Below, piece by piece: positions 8,586-18,373 of a stretch of DNA of 64,000 nucleotides (position 1 is the first letter of the stretch; each line of letters opens with the position of its first letter). The translations under genes and the position numbers were made by a program. The notes under the pieces are model-generated. The model saw nothing but the letters and a program-made list of their open reading frames with translations, searched no databases and had not been told where the DNA came from. Origin of the DNA: Burkholderiales bacterium JOSHI_001 (GTDB lineage Bacteria; Pseudomonadota; Gammaproteobacteria; Burkholderiales; Burkholderiaceae_C). The stretch covers positions 3,186,090 through 3,250,089 of the forward strand of contig CM001438.1 of the NCBI GenBank assembly GCA_000244995.1. The letters run 5' to 3'.

Positions 8586-11500
8586 ATGCATTTCTGGCGC
8601 CCCATGCAACTGCCCTCCATCGCCCCTGCCAAACGCTTCACCCTGCCGCGCCCCGTGGGCTCGGCCGACGCGCTGCTGCTGGCGCGCTGGGCCGAAAAGC
8701 ACAAGGCGCAGCAACAGCTGCTGGCCGTCGTCTGCGCCGAACCGGCCGACGCCCAGCGCCTGGCCGACGAACTGCCGTTTTTCGTGCCCGGCCTGCGCGT
8801 GGCGGTGTTCCCCGACTGGGAAACCCTGCCCTACGACAGCTTCTCGCCGCACCAGGACCTGGTGAGCGAACGCCTGGCCACGCTGTGGCGGGTGCTGCAA
8901 AAGCCCGAACAGCGGGATGTGGACGTGCTGCTGCTGCCGGCCACCACCGCGCTGACGCGCCTGGCGCCGCCCAGTTTCCTGGCCGGCACCACCTTCAACT
9001 TCAAGCAGAAGTCCCGGCTGGACGAAGCCGGGCTGAAGGCCCAATTGACGCTGGCCGGCTACAGCCATGTCAGCCAGGTGGTGAGCCCGGGCGAATATGC
9101 GGTGCGCGGCGGCCTGATCGACCTCTTCCCCATGGGCTCGAACGTGCCCTACCGGGTGGACCTGTTCGACAACGAGGTCGATTCCATCCGCACCTTCGAC
9201 CCCGACACCCAGCGCAGCCTGTACCCGGTGCCCGAGGTGCGCCTGCTGCCCGGGCGCGAATTCCCGATGGACGACAGCGCGCGGCAGAAATTCCGCCAGC
9301 GCTGGCGCGAAAAGCTCGACGGCGACCCCACCAAGAGCCGCATCTACAAGGACATCGCGCAGGGCATTGCCAGCGCGGGCATCGAGTACTACCTGCCCCT
9401 GTTCTTCGACGACACGGCCACGCTGTTCGACTACCTGGGCGCCACCGCCCAGCTGGTACTGCACGGCGAGGTGGACGCCGCCTTGCAGCACTTCTGGGGC
9501 GAGACCAAGGAACGCCACCGCTTCCTGCAGCACGACCCCGAGCGGCCCATCCTGGCGCCGGAGCAGATCTGCCTGTCGCCCGAGGGCTTCTTTGTCTTGG
9601 CCGGCACCTTGCCCACGCTGTCCTTGCGCGGCAACGAGGCGGTGGATTGGGCCAGGCCGCTGCCCGACATCAGCGTGGACCGCGGCGCCACCGAACCGCT
9701 GGCCGCGCTGCAGAAGCACCTGGACGCCACGCCGCACCGCGTGCTGCTGGTGGCCGAAAGCGAAGGCCGGCGCGAAAGCCTGCTGGAACTGCTGCGCGAC
9801 CACAAGATCCACGTGCCCAGCGTGGCCAGCCTGGCGGAATTCGACGGCGGCGACGAGCGGGTGGCCATCACCGCCGCGCCGCTGGCTGCGGGCTTCTTCT
9901 GGCACGAACCCCAGGACGGCCGCGCCACCCAGTTCTTCACCGAAACCGAACTCTTCGCCGCCGCGCCGGCGGCGCGCCGCAAGCGCCGCCAGCAGGAAGC
10001 CGTCAGCGACGTCGATGCGCTGATCAAGGACCTGTCCGAGCTGGGCGTGGGCGACCCGGTGGTGCACAGCAACCACGGCATCGGGCGCTACCGGGGCCTG
10101 ATCAACATCGATCTCGGCGATGGGCCGTCGGAGTTCCTGCACCTGGAGTACGCCGACGCCGCCACGCTGTACGTGCCGGTGTCGCAGTTGCACCTGATCA
10201 GCCGCTACACCGGCGTCAGCGCCGAAGAGGCGCCGCTGCACAAGCTGGGCTCGCCGCAGTGGGACAAGGCCAAGCGCCGCGCCGCCGAGCAGGTGCGTGA
10301 CACCGCGGCCGAACTGCTGAACCTGTACGCCCGCCGCGCCGCGCGCGAAGGCCATGCCCACCGCTTCACGCCGCACGACTACGAGGCCTTCGCCACCAGC
10401 TTTGGCTTCGAGGAAACCCCGGACCAGCGCGCCGCCATCCACGCGGTGATCCAGGACATGGTCTCGCCGCGCCCCATGGACCGCCTGGTCTGCGGCGACG
10501 TGGGCTTCGGCAAGACCGAGGTCGCGCTGCGCGCGGCCTTCGTCGCGGTGAGCGCCGGCAAGCAGGTCGCCATCCTGGCGCCCACCACGCTGCTGGCTGA
10601 GCAGCATTTCCAGACCATCGCCGACCGCTTCGGCAAGTGGCCGGTGAAGGTGGCCGAGCTGTCGCGCTTTCGCACGCCCAAGGAAGTGGCTGCGGCGCTG
10701 GAAGGCATGAAGGACGGCAGCATCGACATCGTGGTGGGCACCCACAAGCTGCTGAGCAAAGACATCCACTTCAAGCGCCTGGGCCTGCTGGTCATCGACG
10801 AGGAACACCGCTTCGGCGTGCGCCACAAGGAAGCCATCAAGGCCCTGCGCGCCGAGGTGGATGTGCTCACGCTCACCGCCACGCCCATCCCACGCACGCT
10901 GGGCATGGCGCTGGAGGGCCTGCGCGACCTGTCGGTCATCGCCACCGCGCCGCAGCGCCGCCTGGCGATCAAGACCTTCGTGCGCAACGAAGGCAATTCG
11001 GTCATCCGCGAAGCGGTGCTGCGCGAGCTGAAGCGCGGCGGGCAGGTGTACTTCCTGCACAACGAAGTGGAAACCATCGAGAACCGGCGGCAGAAGCTGA
11101 TCGAGCTGATCCCCGAGGCCCACATCGCCGTGGCCCACGGCCAGATGCCCGAGCGGGAACTGGAACGCGTGATGCGCGAGTTCGTGGCCCAGCGCCACAA
11201 CGTGCTGCTGTGTTCCACCATCATCGAAACCGGCATCGACGTGGCCAGCGCCAACACCATCGTCATCACCCGAGCCGACAAGTTCGGCCTGGCCCAACTG
11301 CACCAACTGCGCGGCCGCGTGGGCCGCAGCCACCACCAGGCCTATGCCTACCTGATGGTGCCGGACGTGCAAGGCCTGACCAAGCAGGCCCAGCAGCGGC
11401 TGGACGCCATCCAGAGCATGGAAGAGCTGGGCTCGGGCTTCTACCTCGCCATGCACGACCTGGAAATCCGCGGCGCTGGCGAGGTGCTCGGCGAGCACCA

Positions 11501-12056
11501 GAGCGGCAACCTGATGGAAGTGGGCTTCCAGCTGTACAACGAAATGCTGTCCGAAGCCGTGCGCGCGCTGAAGGCCGGGCGCGAGCCCGACCTGCTGTCG
11601 CCCCTGGCAGCCACCACCGAGATCAACCTGCACGCCCCCGCCCTGCTGCCCGACGCCTACTGCGGCGACGTGCACACGCGGCTTTCGCTCTACAAGCGGC
11701 TTGCCAGCGCCGAGAAGCCCGAACAGCTGGACCTGCTGCTGGAAGAAATCACCGACCGCTTCGGCAAGCTGCCCACCCAGGGCCAGACCCTGTTCGACAC
11801 CCACCGCCTGCGTGTGCAGGCCAAGCCCTATGGCGTGGTGAAGATCGACGCCAACCCCAAGCTGATGAACATCAGCTTCCGGCCCAACCCGCCGGTGGAC
11901 GCGGCCCGCATCATTGAACTGGTACAGAAAAACAAGTTCATCAAGCTGGCCGGCAACGAGCGCCTGCGCATCGACCGCGAGATCGCCGAGCCACGCGAGC
12001 GGGCCCAGTACCTGCGTGACGTACTGCGCGCGCTGGGCCAGCCCCTGGCCACCTGA
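8586..12056 (+). CDS. mfd: Mfd transcription-repair coupling factor
   Basis: A 1156-residue DNA translocase that removes RNA polymerase stalled at lesions and recruits UvrA. The UvrB-like N-terminal module is seen in [15 protein letters not shown] and [14 protein letters not shown]. An RNA-polymerase-interacting domain begins near [16 protein letters not shown]. The RecG-like motor follows: Walker [10 protein letters not shown] near residue 637, VIDEEHRFG near 737, TATPIPRTL, and the motif V/VI segment [10 protein letters not shown] to [15 protein letters not shown]-terminal domain closes the protein. Length fits the family. An alternative ATG at 8604 gives MQLPSIAP; neither start has a strong ribosome binding site. 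It is divergent from ispDF. Confidence 0.97.
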   Translation: MHFWRPMQLPSIAPAKRFTLPRPVGSADALLLARWAEKHKAQQQLLAVVCAEPADAQRLADELPFFVPGLRVAVFPDWETLPYDSFSPHQDLVSERLATLWRVLQKPEQRDVDVLLLPATTALTRLAPPSFLAGTTFNFKQKSRLDEAGLKAQLTLAGYSHVSQVVSPGEYAVRGGLIDLFPMGSNVPYRVDLFDNEVDSIRTFDPDTQRSLYPVPEVRLLPGREFPMDDSARQKFRQRWREKLDGDPTKSRIYKDIAQGIASAGIEYYLPLFFDDTATLFDYLGATAQLVLHGEVDAALQHFWGETKERHRFLQHDPERPILAPEQICLSPEGFFVLAGTLPTLSLRGNEAVDWARPLPDISVDRGATEPLAALQKHLDATPHRVLLVAESEGRRESLLELLRDHKIHVPSVASLAEFDGGDERVAITAAPLAAGFFWHEPQDGRATQFFTETELFAAAPAARRKRRQQEAVSDVDALIKDLSELGVGDPVVHSNHGIGRYRGLINIDLGDGPSEFLHLEYADAATLYVPVSQLHLISRYTGVSAEEAPLHKLGSPQWDKAKRRAAEQVRDTAAELLNLYARRAAREGHAHRFTPHDYEAFATSFGFEETPDQRAAIHAVIQDMVSPRPMDRLVCGDVGFGKTEVALRAAFVAVSAGKQVAILAPTTLLAEQHFQTIADRFGKWPVKVAELSRFRTPKEVAAALEGMKDGSIDIVVGTHKLLSKDIHFKRLGLLVIDEEHRFGVRHKEAIKALRAEVDVLTLTATPIPRTLGMALEGLRDLSVIATAPQRRLAIKTFVRNEGNSVIREAVLRELKRGGQVYFLHNEVETIENRRQKLIELIPEAHIAVAHGQMPERELERVMREFVAQRHNVLLCSTIIETGIDVASANTIVITRADKFGLAQLHQLRGRVGRSHHQAYAYLMVPDVQGLTKQAQQRLDAIQSMEELGSGFYLAMHDLEIRGAGEVLGEHQSGNLMEVGFQLYNEMLSEAVRALKAGREPDLLSPLAATTEINLHAPALLPDAYCGDVHTRLSLYKRLASAEKPEQLDLLLEEITDRFGKLPTQGQTLFDTHRLRVQAKPYGVVKIDANPKLMNISFRPNPPVDAARIIELVQKNKFIKLAGNERLRIDREIAEPRERAQYLRDVLRALGQPLAT

Positions 12057-12194
12057 ACAATTTCACGCCAGCCTCAGGCGCGGAATTGGTGCACTTCATT
12101 GGGTTTGTTCGGGGTCAAGGTTCCGCCTCAATCGGCCGAAGATGCGGAACGATTCGGGCGCGTCTTGCGTCCGGCCGGGTCTGGGAGCCTGAAT

Positions 12195-13310
12195 GTGATT
12201 GATCTGCTGCGCCGCATCAGCCTGTGCAACCGGGTGCTGTACCTGTCCTTTGGCATGGCCGCCCTGTTGCTGGGCATCGGGGGCTACGGGGCCACCCGGC
12301 TGCAGGCTGGCAACGACCCCGCCGCCGCCATGGCGGTGCTGGTCATCGCCACGGGCGGTGCCAGCCTGGGTGTGTTCCTGGGTTGGATGATGCGCCTGAG
12401 CATCAAGGACCCGGTCGAGGACACCATCCAGGCCATGATCCGCATCGCCCACGGCGACCTGGAAACCAAGGTCAGTTCGCCCGGACGCGACGAGATCTCC
12501 TGGCTGCGCTCGGAAATGAACGGCATGCGCAAGAAGCTGCGCACCATGGTGCTGGAAGTGCGTTCCTCGGTGGACAGCGTGGCCACCGCAGCGGATGAAA
12601 TTGCCCGCGGCAACAGCGACCTGTCGGCCCGCACCGAAAGCCAGGCTGCGGCCCTGCAGCAGACCAGCAGTTCCATGAACCACTTGGCCGACACCGTGCG
12701 CAGCAACGCCCAGCACGCCAGCGGCGCCAGCGACGAAGTGCGCCAGGCCAGCGACGTGGCCCAGCGCGGCGGCAAGCTGATGTCCGACGTGGAGAAGCGC
12801 ATGCAGGACATCCACACCAGCGCCAACCGCATCAATGAAATCATCGGCGTCATCGATGGCATCGCCTTCCAGACCAACATCCTGGCGCTGAACGCCGCTG
12901 TGGAAGCCGCGCGCGCAGGCGAACAGGGCCGCGGCTTCGCCGTGGTGGCGGCCGAGGTGCGCAGCCTGGCCCAGCGATGCGCCGCCGCCGCGCGCGAAGT
13001 GAAGACGCTGATCGGGGATTCCTCCGACAAGGTGGACGCCGGCGCAGCCCTGGTGGGCGAAGCGGGCAAGACCATGCAGGAGCTGCTGCAGCGCATCTCC
13101 CGCGTGTCCGGCATGGTGACCGACATCGCCCACGCCGGCAGTTCGCAGAGCGACGGCATCGGCCAGGTGCACGCCGCGGTGGCCCAGATCGACGATGTGA
13201 CCCAGCAGAACGCCGCCCTGGTGGAAGAAGCCGCCGCAGCGGCGCAAAGCCTGCGCGAGCAGGCCGGCCGGCTGAGCCAGACCATGTCGGCATTCCAGGT
13301 CGTGGCCTGA
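12195..13310 (+). CDS. Methyl-accepting chemotaxis protein without a periplasmic ligand domain
   Basis: A 371-residue membrane chemoreceptor. Two transmembrane helices (residues ~13-35 and ~43-67) are joined by a loop of under ten residues, so no periplasmic sensor exists. A HAMP-like segment follows, then a coiled-coil signalling domain. Its conserved tip is readable at GIAFQTNILALNAAVEAARA and GRGFAVVAAEVRSLAQR, which binds CheW and CheA. The C-terminus ends FQVVA, with no CheR/CheB docking pentapeptide. The GTG at 12195 was chosen because GGGAG stands 7 bases before it; a longer frame begins at TTG 12099. An intrinsic terminator lies 21 bases after the stop. It may sense membrane or cytoplasmic state. 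Confidence 0.88.
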   Translation: MIDLLRRISLCNRVLYLSFGMAALLLGIGGYGATRLQAGNDPAAAMAVLVIATGGASLGVFLGWMMRLSIKDPVEDTIQAMIRIAHGDLETKVSSPGRDEISWLRSEMNGMRKKLRTMVLEVRSSVDSVATAADEIARGNSDLSARTESQAAALQQTSSSMNHLADTVRSNAQHASGASDEVRQASDVAQRGGKLMSDVEKRMQDIHTSANRINEIIGVIDGIAFQTNILALNAAVEAARAGEQGRGFAVVAAEVRSLAQRCAAAAREVKTLIGDSSDKVDAGAALVGEAGKTMQELLQRISRVSGMVTDIAHAGSSQSDGIGQVHAAVAQIDDVTQQNAALVEEAAAAAQSLREQAGRLSQTMSAFQVVA

Positions 13311-13331
13311 CGCCGCCACCGCTTAAGATTC

Positions 13332-13357
13332 AAAGGCCGCCCGCTCGGGCGGCCTTT
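13332..13357 (+). terminator. Intrinsic terminator after the chemoreceptor gene
   Basis: AAAGGCCGCCCG at 13332-13343 pairs perfectly with CGGGCGGCCTTT at 13346-13357 around a two-base loop, followed by T. It separates the chemoreceptor gene from serB, which starts 24 bases later. Confidence 0.88.
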
Positions 13358-13381
13358 TGCATTTCAGGACCCGTTCGCGCC

Positions 13382-14098
13382 ATGGCCGCCACCGAAATCT
13401 CCCCCGGGCTGTTCGTCCGAGGCTTCACCCCGCCGCTGACACTGGCCGACTACAAGCTGGTGGCCTTCGACATGGACTCCACGCTGATCAACATCGAGTG
13501 CGTGGACGAAATCGCCGCCGCCGCCGGCCGCAAGGAAGAAGTGGCGGCCATCACCGAAGCCGCCATGCGCGGCGAGATCACCGACTACAAGGACAGCCTG
13601 CGCCGCCGCGTGGCCCTGCTGGCGGGTGTGCCGGAAAGTGCTTTGCAGCAGGTCTATGACCAGCGCCTGCAACTGAACCCGGGCGTGGAAGCCTTCGTGC
13701 AGGCCTGCCAGCGCGCCGGGCTGAAAACCCTGCTGGTGTCCGGTGGCTTCACCTTTTTCAGCGAACGGGTGCGGCAGCGCCTGGGCCTGGACTTCGCGCG
13801 CGCCAACACCCTGGGCACCTTCAACGGCCGGCTCACCGGCACCCTGTTCGACCGCCCCTGGGGCGACATCTGCGACGGCGCCGAAAAGCGCCGCGTGCTC
13901 CTGGAAGTGTGCGAACTGATGGGCATTGACACCGCCCAGGCCATCGCCGTGGGCGACGGGGCCAACGACCTGCCGATGATGGGCGTGGCCGGCCTGTCCA
14001 TCGCCTTCCACGGCAAACCAGCGGTGCGCGAACAAGCCATGGTGTCCATTGAACAAGGCGGCATGGACCGCGCGCTGGAAGTGCTGGCCACGGGCTGA
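13382..14098 (+). CDS. serB: Phosphoserine phosphatase SerB
   Basis: A 238-residue HAD-superfamily phosphatase making the last step of serine synthesis (phosphoserine to serine). The nucleophile motif is FDMDSTLI with Asp30 and Asp32. Motif II is SGGFTFF, and motif IV is AVGDGANDLPMM. The CRxE-like cap segment includes IECVDEIA. It lacks the N-terminal ACT-like extension of some SerB proteins, giving the short proteobacterial form. The ATG at 13382 follows the terminator by 24 bases, leaving very little room for a promoter. The gene therefore depends on read-through or on a promoter overlapping the terminator. Confidence 0.94.
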   Translation: MAATEISPGLFVRGFTPPLTLADYKLVAFDMDSTLINIECVDEIAAAAGRKEEVAAITEAAMRGEITDYKDSLRRRVALLAGVPESALQQVYDQRLQLNPGVEAFVQACQRAGLKTLLVSGGFTFFSERVRQRLGLDFARANTLGTFNGRLTGTLFDRPWGDICDGAEKRRVLLEVCELMGIDTAQAIAVGDGANDLPMMGVAGLSIAFHGKPAVREQAMVSIEQGGMDRALEVLATG

Positions 14099-14199
14099 CG
14101 CAGCGCAAGACCCGTTTCTTATCCGGGCAAGCCCCGGCCCGGGCCGCAGGAGCGCCGGCCTAGCATCTGCGCTTTCCCACCACAACGAGGAGCGCCCCC

Positions 14200-15573
14200 A
14201 TGGCCCAGGCCACCAAGTACCTGCTGGACGAAAGCAGGATGCCCACCCACTGGTACAACATCGCGGCCGACCTGCCGGTGCCGCTGCCGCCGGTGCTGCA
14301 CCCGGGCAAGATGCAGCCGGTGGGCCCGGACGACCTGGCGCCGTTGTTCCCGATGGAACTCATCATGCAAGAGGTGAGCACCGAGCGCGAAATCGCCATT
14401 CCCGAGCCGGTGCGCGATGTGTTCAAGCTCTGGCGCCCCGCCCCGCTGTTCCGCGCCCACCGGCTGGAAAAGGCCCTGGGCACGCCGGCGAAGATCTACT
14501 ACAAGTACGAAGGCGTGTCGCCGGCCGGCAGCCACAAGCCGAACACCGCCATCCCTCAGGCCTGGTACAACGCCCAGGCCGGCATCAAGAAGCTCACCAC
14601 CGAAACCGGCGCCGGCCAGTGGGGCTCGTCGCTGTCCTTCGCCGGCAGCTTGTTCGGGCTGGACGTCACCGTGTTCCAGGTGCGCGTGTCCTACGACCAG
14701 AAGCCCTACCGCCGCGCGCTGATGGAAACCTACGGCGCCACCTGCATCGCCAGCCCCAGCAACATGACGAACTCGGGCCGGGCCATCCTGCAGGCCAACC
14801 CCGACCACCCGGGCAGCCTGGGCATCGCCATCTCCGAAGCGGTGGAAATTGCCGCCACGAACGACGACACCAAGTACGCGCTGGGCTCGGTGCTGAACCA
14901 CGTGCTGCTGCACCAGACCATCGTCGGCCAGGAAGCCATGCTGCAGCTGGAAATGGCCGGCGACGACCCCGACGTCATCGTCGGCTGCACCGGCGGCGGC
15001 AGCAACTTCGCCGGCATCGTCACGCCCTTCCTGGGCCAGCAGTTGCGCGGCAAGGGCAAGACCAAGCAGCGCCGCATCGTGGCGGTGGAGCCGGCCGCCT
15101 GCCCCAGCCTGACCCGCGGCAAGTACGCCTACGACTTCGGCGACACCGCCCACCTGACCCCGCTGACCAAGATGCACACCCTCGGCAGCACCTTCACGCC
15201 GCCGGGATTCCACGCCGGGGGCCTGCGCTACCACGGCATGGCGCCGCTGGTCAGCCACCTGAAGGAGTTGGGCCTGATCGAAGCCACCGCCTACCACCAG
15301 GTGGCCTGCTTCGAAGCCGGCGTCACCTTCGCCCGGGCCGAAGGCATCGTGCCGGCGCCCGAGGCCAACCACGCGGTGAAGGGCGCCATCGAAGAAGCGC
15401 TTCGTTGCAAGCGCGAGGGCAAGAGCGAGGTCATCCTGTTCAACCTGTGCGGCCACGGCCACTTCGACATGATGGCCTACCAGAACTACTTCGCCGGCAA
15501 GCTGACCGACCAGAGCTACAGCGAGGCCGAACTGGCCATGGCACTGTCGGGGCTGCCGTCGGTGCCGGCCTGA
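14200..15573 (+). CDS. trpB2: TrpB2-type PLP-dependent tryptophan synthase beta-like enzyme
   Basis: A 457-residue fold-type II PLP enzyme. The PLP lysine lies in PAGSHKPN near residue 111. [11 protein letters not shown] follows, then the phosphate-binding glycine loop GCTGGGSNF and the late segment NLCGHGHFD. The length above 430 residues and the ~80-residue N-terminal extension ([13 protein letters not shown]) mark the TrpB2 subgroup, which can condense serine or phosphoserine with indole without tight TrpA binding. No trpA or other trp gene is adjacent. Its neighbour serB makes serine, a substrate of this family, though each gene seems to have its own signals. GAGGAG precedes the ATG at 14200. 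Confidence 0.9.
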   Translation: MAQATKYLLDESRMPTHWYNIAADLPVPLPPVLHPGKMQPVGPDDLAPLFPMELIMQEVSTEREIAIPEPVRDVFKLWRPAPLFRAHRLEKALGTPAKIYYKYEGVSPAGSHKPNTAIPQAWYNAQAGIKKLTTETGAGQWGSSLSFAGSLFGLDVTVFQVRVSYDQKPYRRALMETYGATCIASPSNMTNSGRAILQANPDHPGSLGIAISEAVEIAATNDDTKYALGSVLNHVLLHQTIVGQEAMLQLEMAGDDPDVIVGCTGGGSNFAGIVTPFLGQQLRGKGKTKQRRIVAVEPAACPSLTRGKYAYDFGDTAHLTPLTKMHTLGSTFTPPGFHAGGLRYHGMAPLVSHLKELGLIEATAYHQVACFEAGVTFARAEGIVPAPEANHAVKGAIEEALRCKREGKSEVILFNLCGHGHFDMMAYQNYFAGKLTDQSYSEAELAMALSGLPSVPA

Positions 15574-15594
15574 GGTCAAGGCGGCGCCAACGGC

Positions 15595-15616
15595 AAAGGG
15601 GCCTCGCGGCCCCTTT
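15595..15616. terminator. Bidirectional intrinsic terminator after trpB2
   Basis: AAAGGGGCC (15595-15603) and GGCCCCTTT (15608-15616) form a perfect 9-bp stem with a TCGC loop, followed by GTCTTGTTT. It lies between trpB2 and the convergent YeaQ-like gene, so it can serve both. Confidence 0.9.
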
Positions 15617-15645
15617 GTCTTGTTTCGTCCGCCGTGAAAATCGGC

Positions 15646-15915
15646 TCAGCCTGTGCTGCTGTCACCGCCCTTGGGGCCAGCCACCTTGCTGTAAATGAGA
15701 AGCAAGAGCACGGCCCCCACCACCGAACCGATGAAGCCCGGGCCCTGGCCGGCGCTGTACCAACCCACGGCCTGGCCCAGGAACCCGGCGACGAACGAAC
15801 CGGCGATGCCCAGCACCGCGGTGAGGATGAGCCCCACGTTCTGTGTGCCCGGCAGCACGGCGCGCGCCACCAGCCCCACCACGAAACCCACCAACGCCAT
15901 CCAAACGTAACTCAT
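15646..15915 (-). CDS. GlsB/YeaQ/YmgE family small membrane protein
   Basis: An 89-residue inner-membrane protein of the transglycosylase-associated family, linked in other bacteria to general stress. Three hydrophobic helices are visible: WMALVGFVVGLVARAVLPG, ILTAVLGIAGSFVAGFLG and FIGSVVGAVLLLLIYS. The RAVLPG turn and the G-x-x-G-S-F-V core are family marks. The ATG at 15915 has AGGAGG upstream; the longer open frame has a non-membrane leader and no such site. The biochemical role is not known. Confidence 0.88.
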   Translation of the reverse strand: MSYVWMALVGFVVGLVARAVLPGTQNVGLILTAVLGIAGSFVAGFLGQAVGWYSAGQGPGFIGSVVGAVLLLLIYSKVAGPKGGDSSTG

Positions 15916-16114
15916 GCGAGACCTCCTGTTTTGATGGGGTCGGATGTTGCCATGAAGCGGATGACTCCCGCCAACCCGCGTTTCAGCCGGCGCGCTGGCG
16001 CACTCACGCACCCTGGGCTTGGCGCAATGTCGGACGCTGCCATTCCCGCAAAAATGGGCCGGTCGGAACGGCAGATCCCATGCGCCGCGGGGTTCATCGT
16101 GTAGGGGGCATTTC

Positions 16115-18322
16115 ATGACAGTCTTCTATGGCACACCGGGCTTCGACTTCTTCAGCGGTACGTCCGCTGACGACACCTTCTTTGGCCTGGGCGGCCACGA
16201 CGAGTTCTTCGGCGGGACGGGCAATGAAACTTTCTACGGGGGGGCTGGCGACGACTTTTTCTACTCGTCGCCCGGCGCCGATCTGATATACGGTGAAGAC
16301 GGCGACGACATCCTCTTCAGCGCCGACGGCCACGGGCCTGACCACCTCGATGGCGGCGCGGGCGAGGACATGGTCGAGATCCGGCGGGAGTCGTTTGCAG
16401 GTTTGTTGACGCTCAACATGGTGGACCCAACGGTCCTGGTCACCTTGGCCGACGGCACCACCTTGATCAATGTGGAGCAACTCGAGTTTCGCGGTGGCAC
16501 CGGAGGCAACCAGATCACCGGCGCCGCGGGTTCAGACAGGCTCTTTGGCGGGGACAGTGACGACCTGCTCGACGGCTCCGGTGGCGACGACGTGCTGGTG
16601 GGCATGGCGGGAAGCGACCGACTCATCGGTGGCACAGGCGACGACTACATGCTGGGCGGGCGGGGTGACGACACCTACGACGTGGACAGTTTCGGCGACC
16701 TGCTGATCGAGGACGAAGGCGGCAACGACACCGTCAACGTCACATTGGACGGCTACCAACTGCCAGTGGCGGTCGAGAACGGGGTCGTGATGGCCACCCA
16801 AGGGCTCGTGCTGGCCGGCAACGACCTGGACAACAGGCTCACCGGTGGTCCGGGCCATGACGTGCTGCTGGCGTCGCTGCCCCAGTGGGCGGGCCAGCGA
16901 GGGGCCGACCCGATCGAGGATGTTGACGGCGACGGGCAGGCCGACCTGCTGCAGTTCGGCAGCGCCGGTGCGGTCCATGCCTGGCTGTCGACCGGCACAT
17001 CGTTCAGTGCGCCGCGCACTTGGGCGGGCAGCGGCATGGCGCCGACGGACAAGTTCGGTGACTTCGACGGCGACGGCAAGGCCGATCTGATCCGGCTGGT
17101 CGGCGCCGACTGGGGACCCGACCAGAAGGCCCTGGTCGCGCTGTCCACGGGAACAGCGTTCGACGGGTTTTCGCAGTGGGGTCAGAACATCCTTCCCACC
17201 GACCAGGTGGGCGATCTCAATGGTGATGGTCGAAGCGATCTCGTCCAATTCCACATCAATGGCCGCGCCTATGTGTGGCTTTCGAACGGGGCGGGTTTCG
17301 ATCCGTATGCCAGTTGGGGTGACGGGACCTTTCGGCCCAGCGACCGACTTGCCGACGTGAACGGCGACGGCATGGCGGATGCGGTGGGGCTGTCGTCGGG
17401 TGGCGTGGTCAGTGTGCGCTTGTCCAACGGGTCGGGTTTCGATCCGATCTCGACATCACCCTCGGGCATGCCGATCGCCAGCCGCTTTGGGGATTTCAAC
17501 GGCGACGGCCAGGACGATCTCATCCACTTCGATGTCAGCCCGTATGGGCCGGAACAGAAGGGTTCGGTGGCGCTGTCAAACGGCAACGGCTACGACCCGG
17601 CCCAGGTGTGGGGTGCCAACTTCCTGCCCACCGACCGAATCGCCGACGTGAATGGCGACGGCCGGTCCGACGTCGTTCAGCTTCATGACAACCAGAACGC
17701 GTACGTCTGGCTGTCCAACGGGCATGGCTTTGAACCCTACACCGTCTGGGGACGCGGCGTGGGATCGAAGGACCAGATGGCGGACTTCAACCACGACGGC
17801 CTGGCCGACGTCCTGCACCTGGGCGACGACGGGGTTGGCCGTGTTGGCCTGTCGACCGGTACCGGGTTTGGCCCGCCCGAAGTCTGGGGGCATGGCCTGT
17901 TGAGCGGAAGCGGGAACGACACGCTCGTCGGTGGCGACGGGAACGACCATCTTGTTGGCGGCGAAGGCCAAGACTGGCTTGCTGGCGGGGGCGGCAGCGA
18001 CGAACTGGAGGGTGGCGCGGCCAGCGACGTTTTTGCGTACGTGTTGGTCAGCGACCGAGGTGCCGTCGGCGACCACATCCATGGCTTTGAGGCGGGCGAT
18101 GGCGGCGATGTGCTGGACCTGCGCGACCTGCTGACGTCCATCGGCGCACCCCATGACAGCAATGCCTTCAGTGCAGGGTGGTTGAACTTCGCCACCGGCG
18201 GCGGGAACACGGTCGTTCAGGTGGACAGCGACGGCCTTTCGGGTCCGAACCCCCTTGTGACCCTGGTGACGCTCTCTGCCGCCTTGCTGTCGCAGTCTGA
18301 CGCGCTGAACTATTGGCTCTAG
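16115..18322 (+). CDS. RTX calcium-binding protein with central FG-GAP-like seven-repeat propeller
   Basis: A 735-residue secreted protein with no Sec signal. Residues ~1-220 hold RTX nonapeptides (GGxGxDxxx type, e.g. GGSGDDVLVG, GGTGDDYML). Residues ~269-600 carry seven calcium-loop repeats, Asp-x-Asn/Asp-x-Asp-Gly, starting at 269, 316, 367, 414, 460, 511 and 557. Residues ~605-640 return to RTX repeats (GSGNDTLVGGDGNDHL). The end (FAYVLVSDRG, then GDVLDLRDLL near 670) resembles type I secretion C-terminal targeting domains. No ABC exporter or membrane-fusion gene is nearby. Base composition looks lower in GC than flanking genes. AGGGGG precedes the ATG. Likely an adhesin-like or matrix protein. 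Confidence 0.85.
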   Translation: MTVFYGTPGFDFFSGTSADDTFFGLGGHDEFFGGTGNETFYGGAGDDFFYSSPGADLIYGEDGDDILFSADGHGPDHLDGGAGEDMVEIRRESFAGLLTLNMVDPTVLVTLADGTTLINVEQLEFRGGTGGNQITGAAGSDRLFGGDSDDLLDGSGGDDVLVGMAGSDRLIGGTGDDYMLGGRGDDTYDVDSFGDLLIEDEGGNDTVNVTLDGYQLPVAVENGVVMATQGLVLAGNDLDNRLTGGPGHDVLLASLPQWAGQRGADPIEDVDGDGQADLLQFGSAGAVHAWLSTGTSFSAPRTWAGSGMAPTDKFGDFDGDGKADLIRLVGADWGPDQKALVALSTGTAFDGFSQWGQNILPTDQVGDLNGDGRSDLVQFHINGRAYVWLSNGAGFDPYASWGDGTFRPSDRLADVNGDGMADAVGLSSGGVVSVRLSNGSGFDPISTSPSGMPIASRFGDFNGDGQDDLIHFDVSPYGPEQKGSVALSNGNGYDPAQVWGANFLPTDRIADVNGDGRSDVVQLHDNQNAYVWLSNGHGFEPYTVWGRGVGSKDQMADFNHDGLADVLHLGDDGVGRVGLSTGTGFGPPEVWGHGLLSGSGNDTLVGGDGNDHLVGGEGQDWLAGGGGSDELEGGAASDVFAYVLVSDRGAVGDHIHGFEAGDGGDVLDLRDLLTSIGAPHDSNAFSAGWLNFATGGGNTVVQVDSDGLSGPNPLVTLVTLSAALLSQSDALNYWL

Positions 18323-18373
18323 CCGATCTGGCGACAGGTCACCGCTGCCGCCATGTCACCGCGAAGACCGGGC

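Noticed and set aside
8358-11804. Very long open frame (over 1100 codons) antisense to mfd
   Set aside because: It is a by-product of high GC3 on the opposite strand: low-complexity Gly/Ala/Gln/His/Val translation, no domain, and fully covered by a certain gene.
17046-17800. Repeated DNA in the RTX gene as a possible CRISPR or mobile element
   Set aside because: The repeats are diverged protein-level repeats in frame (46-51 codons), not identical direct repeats with spacers.
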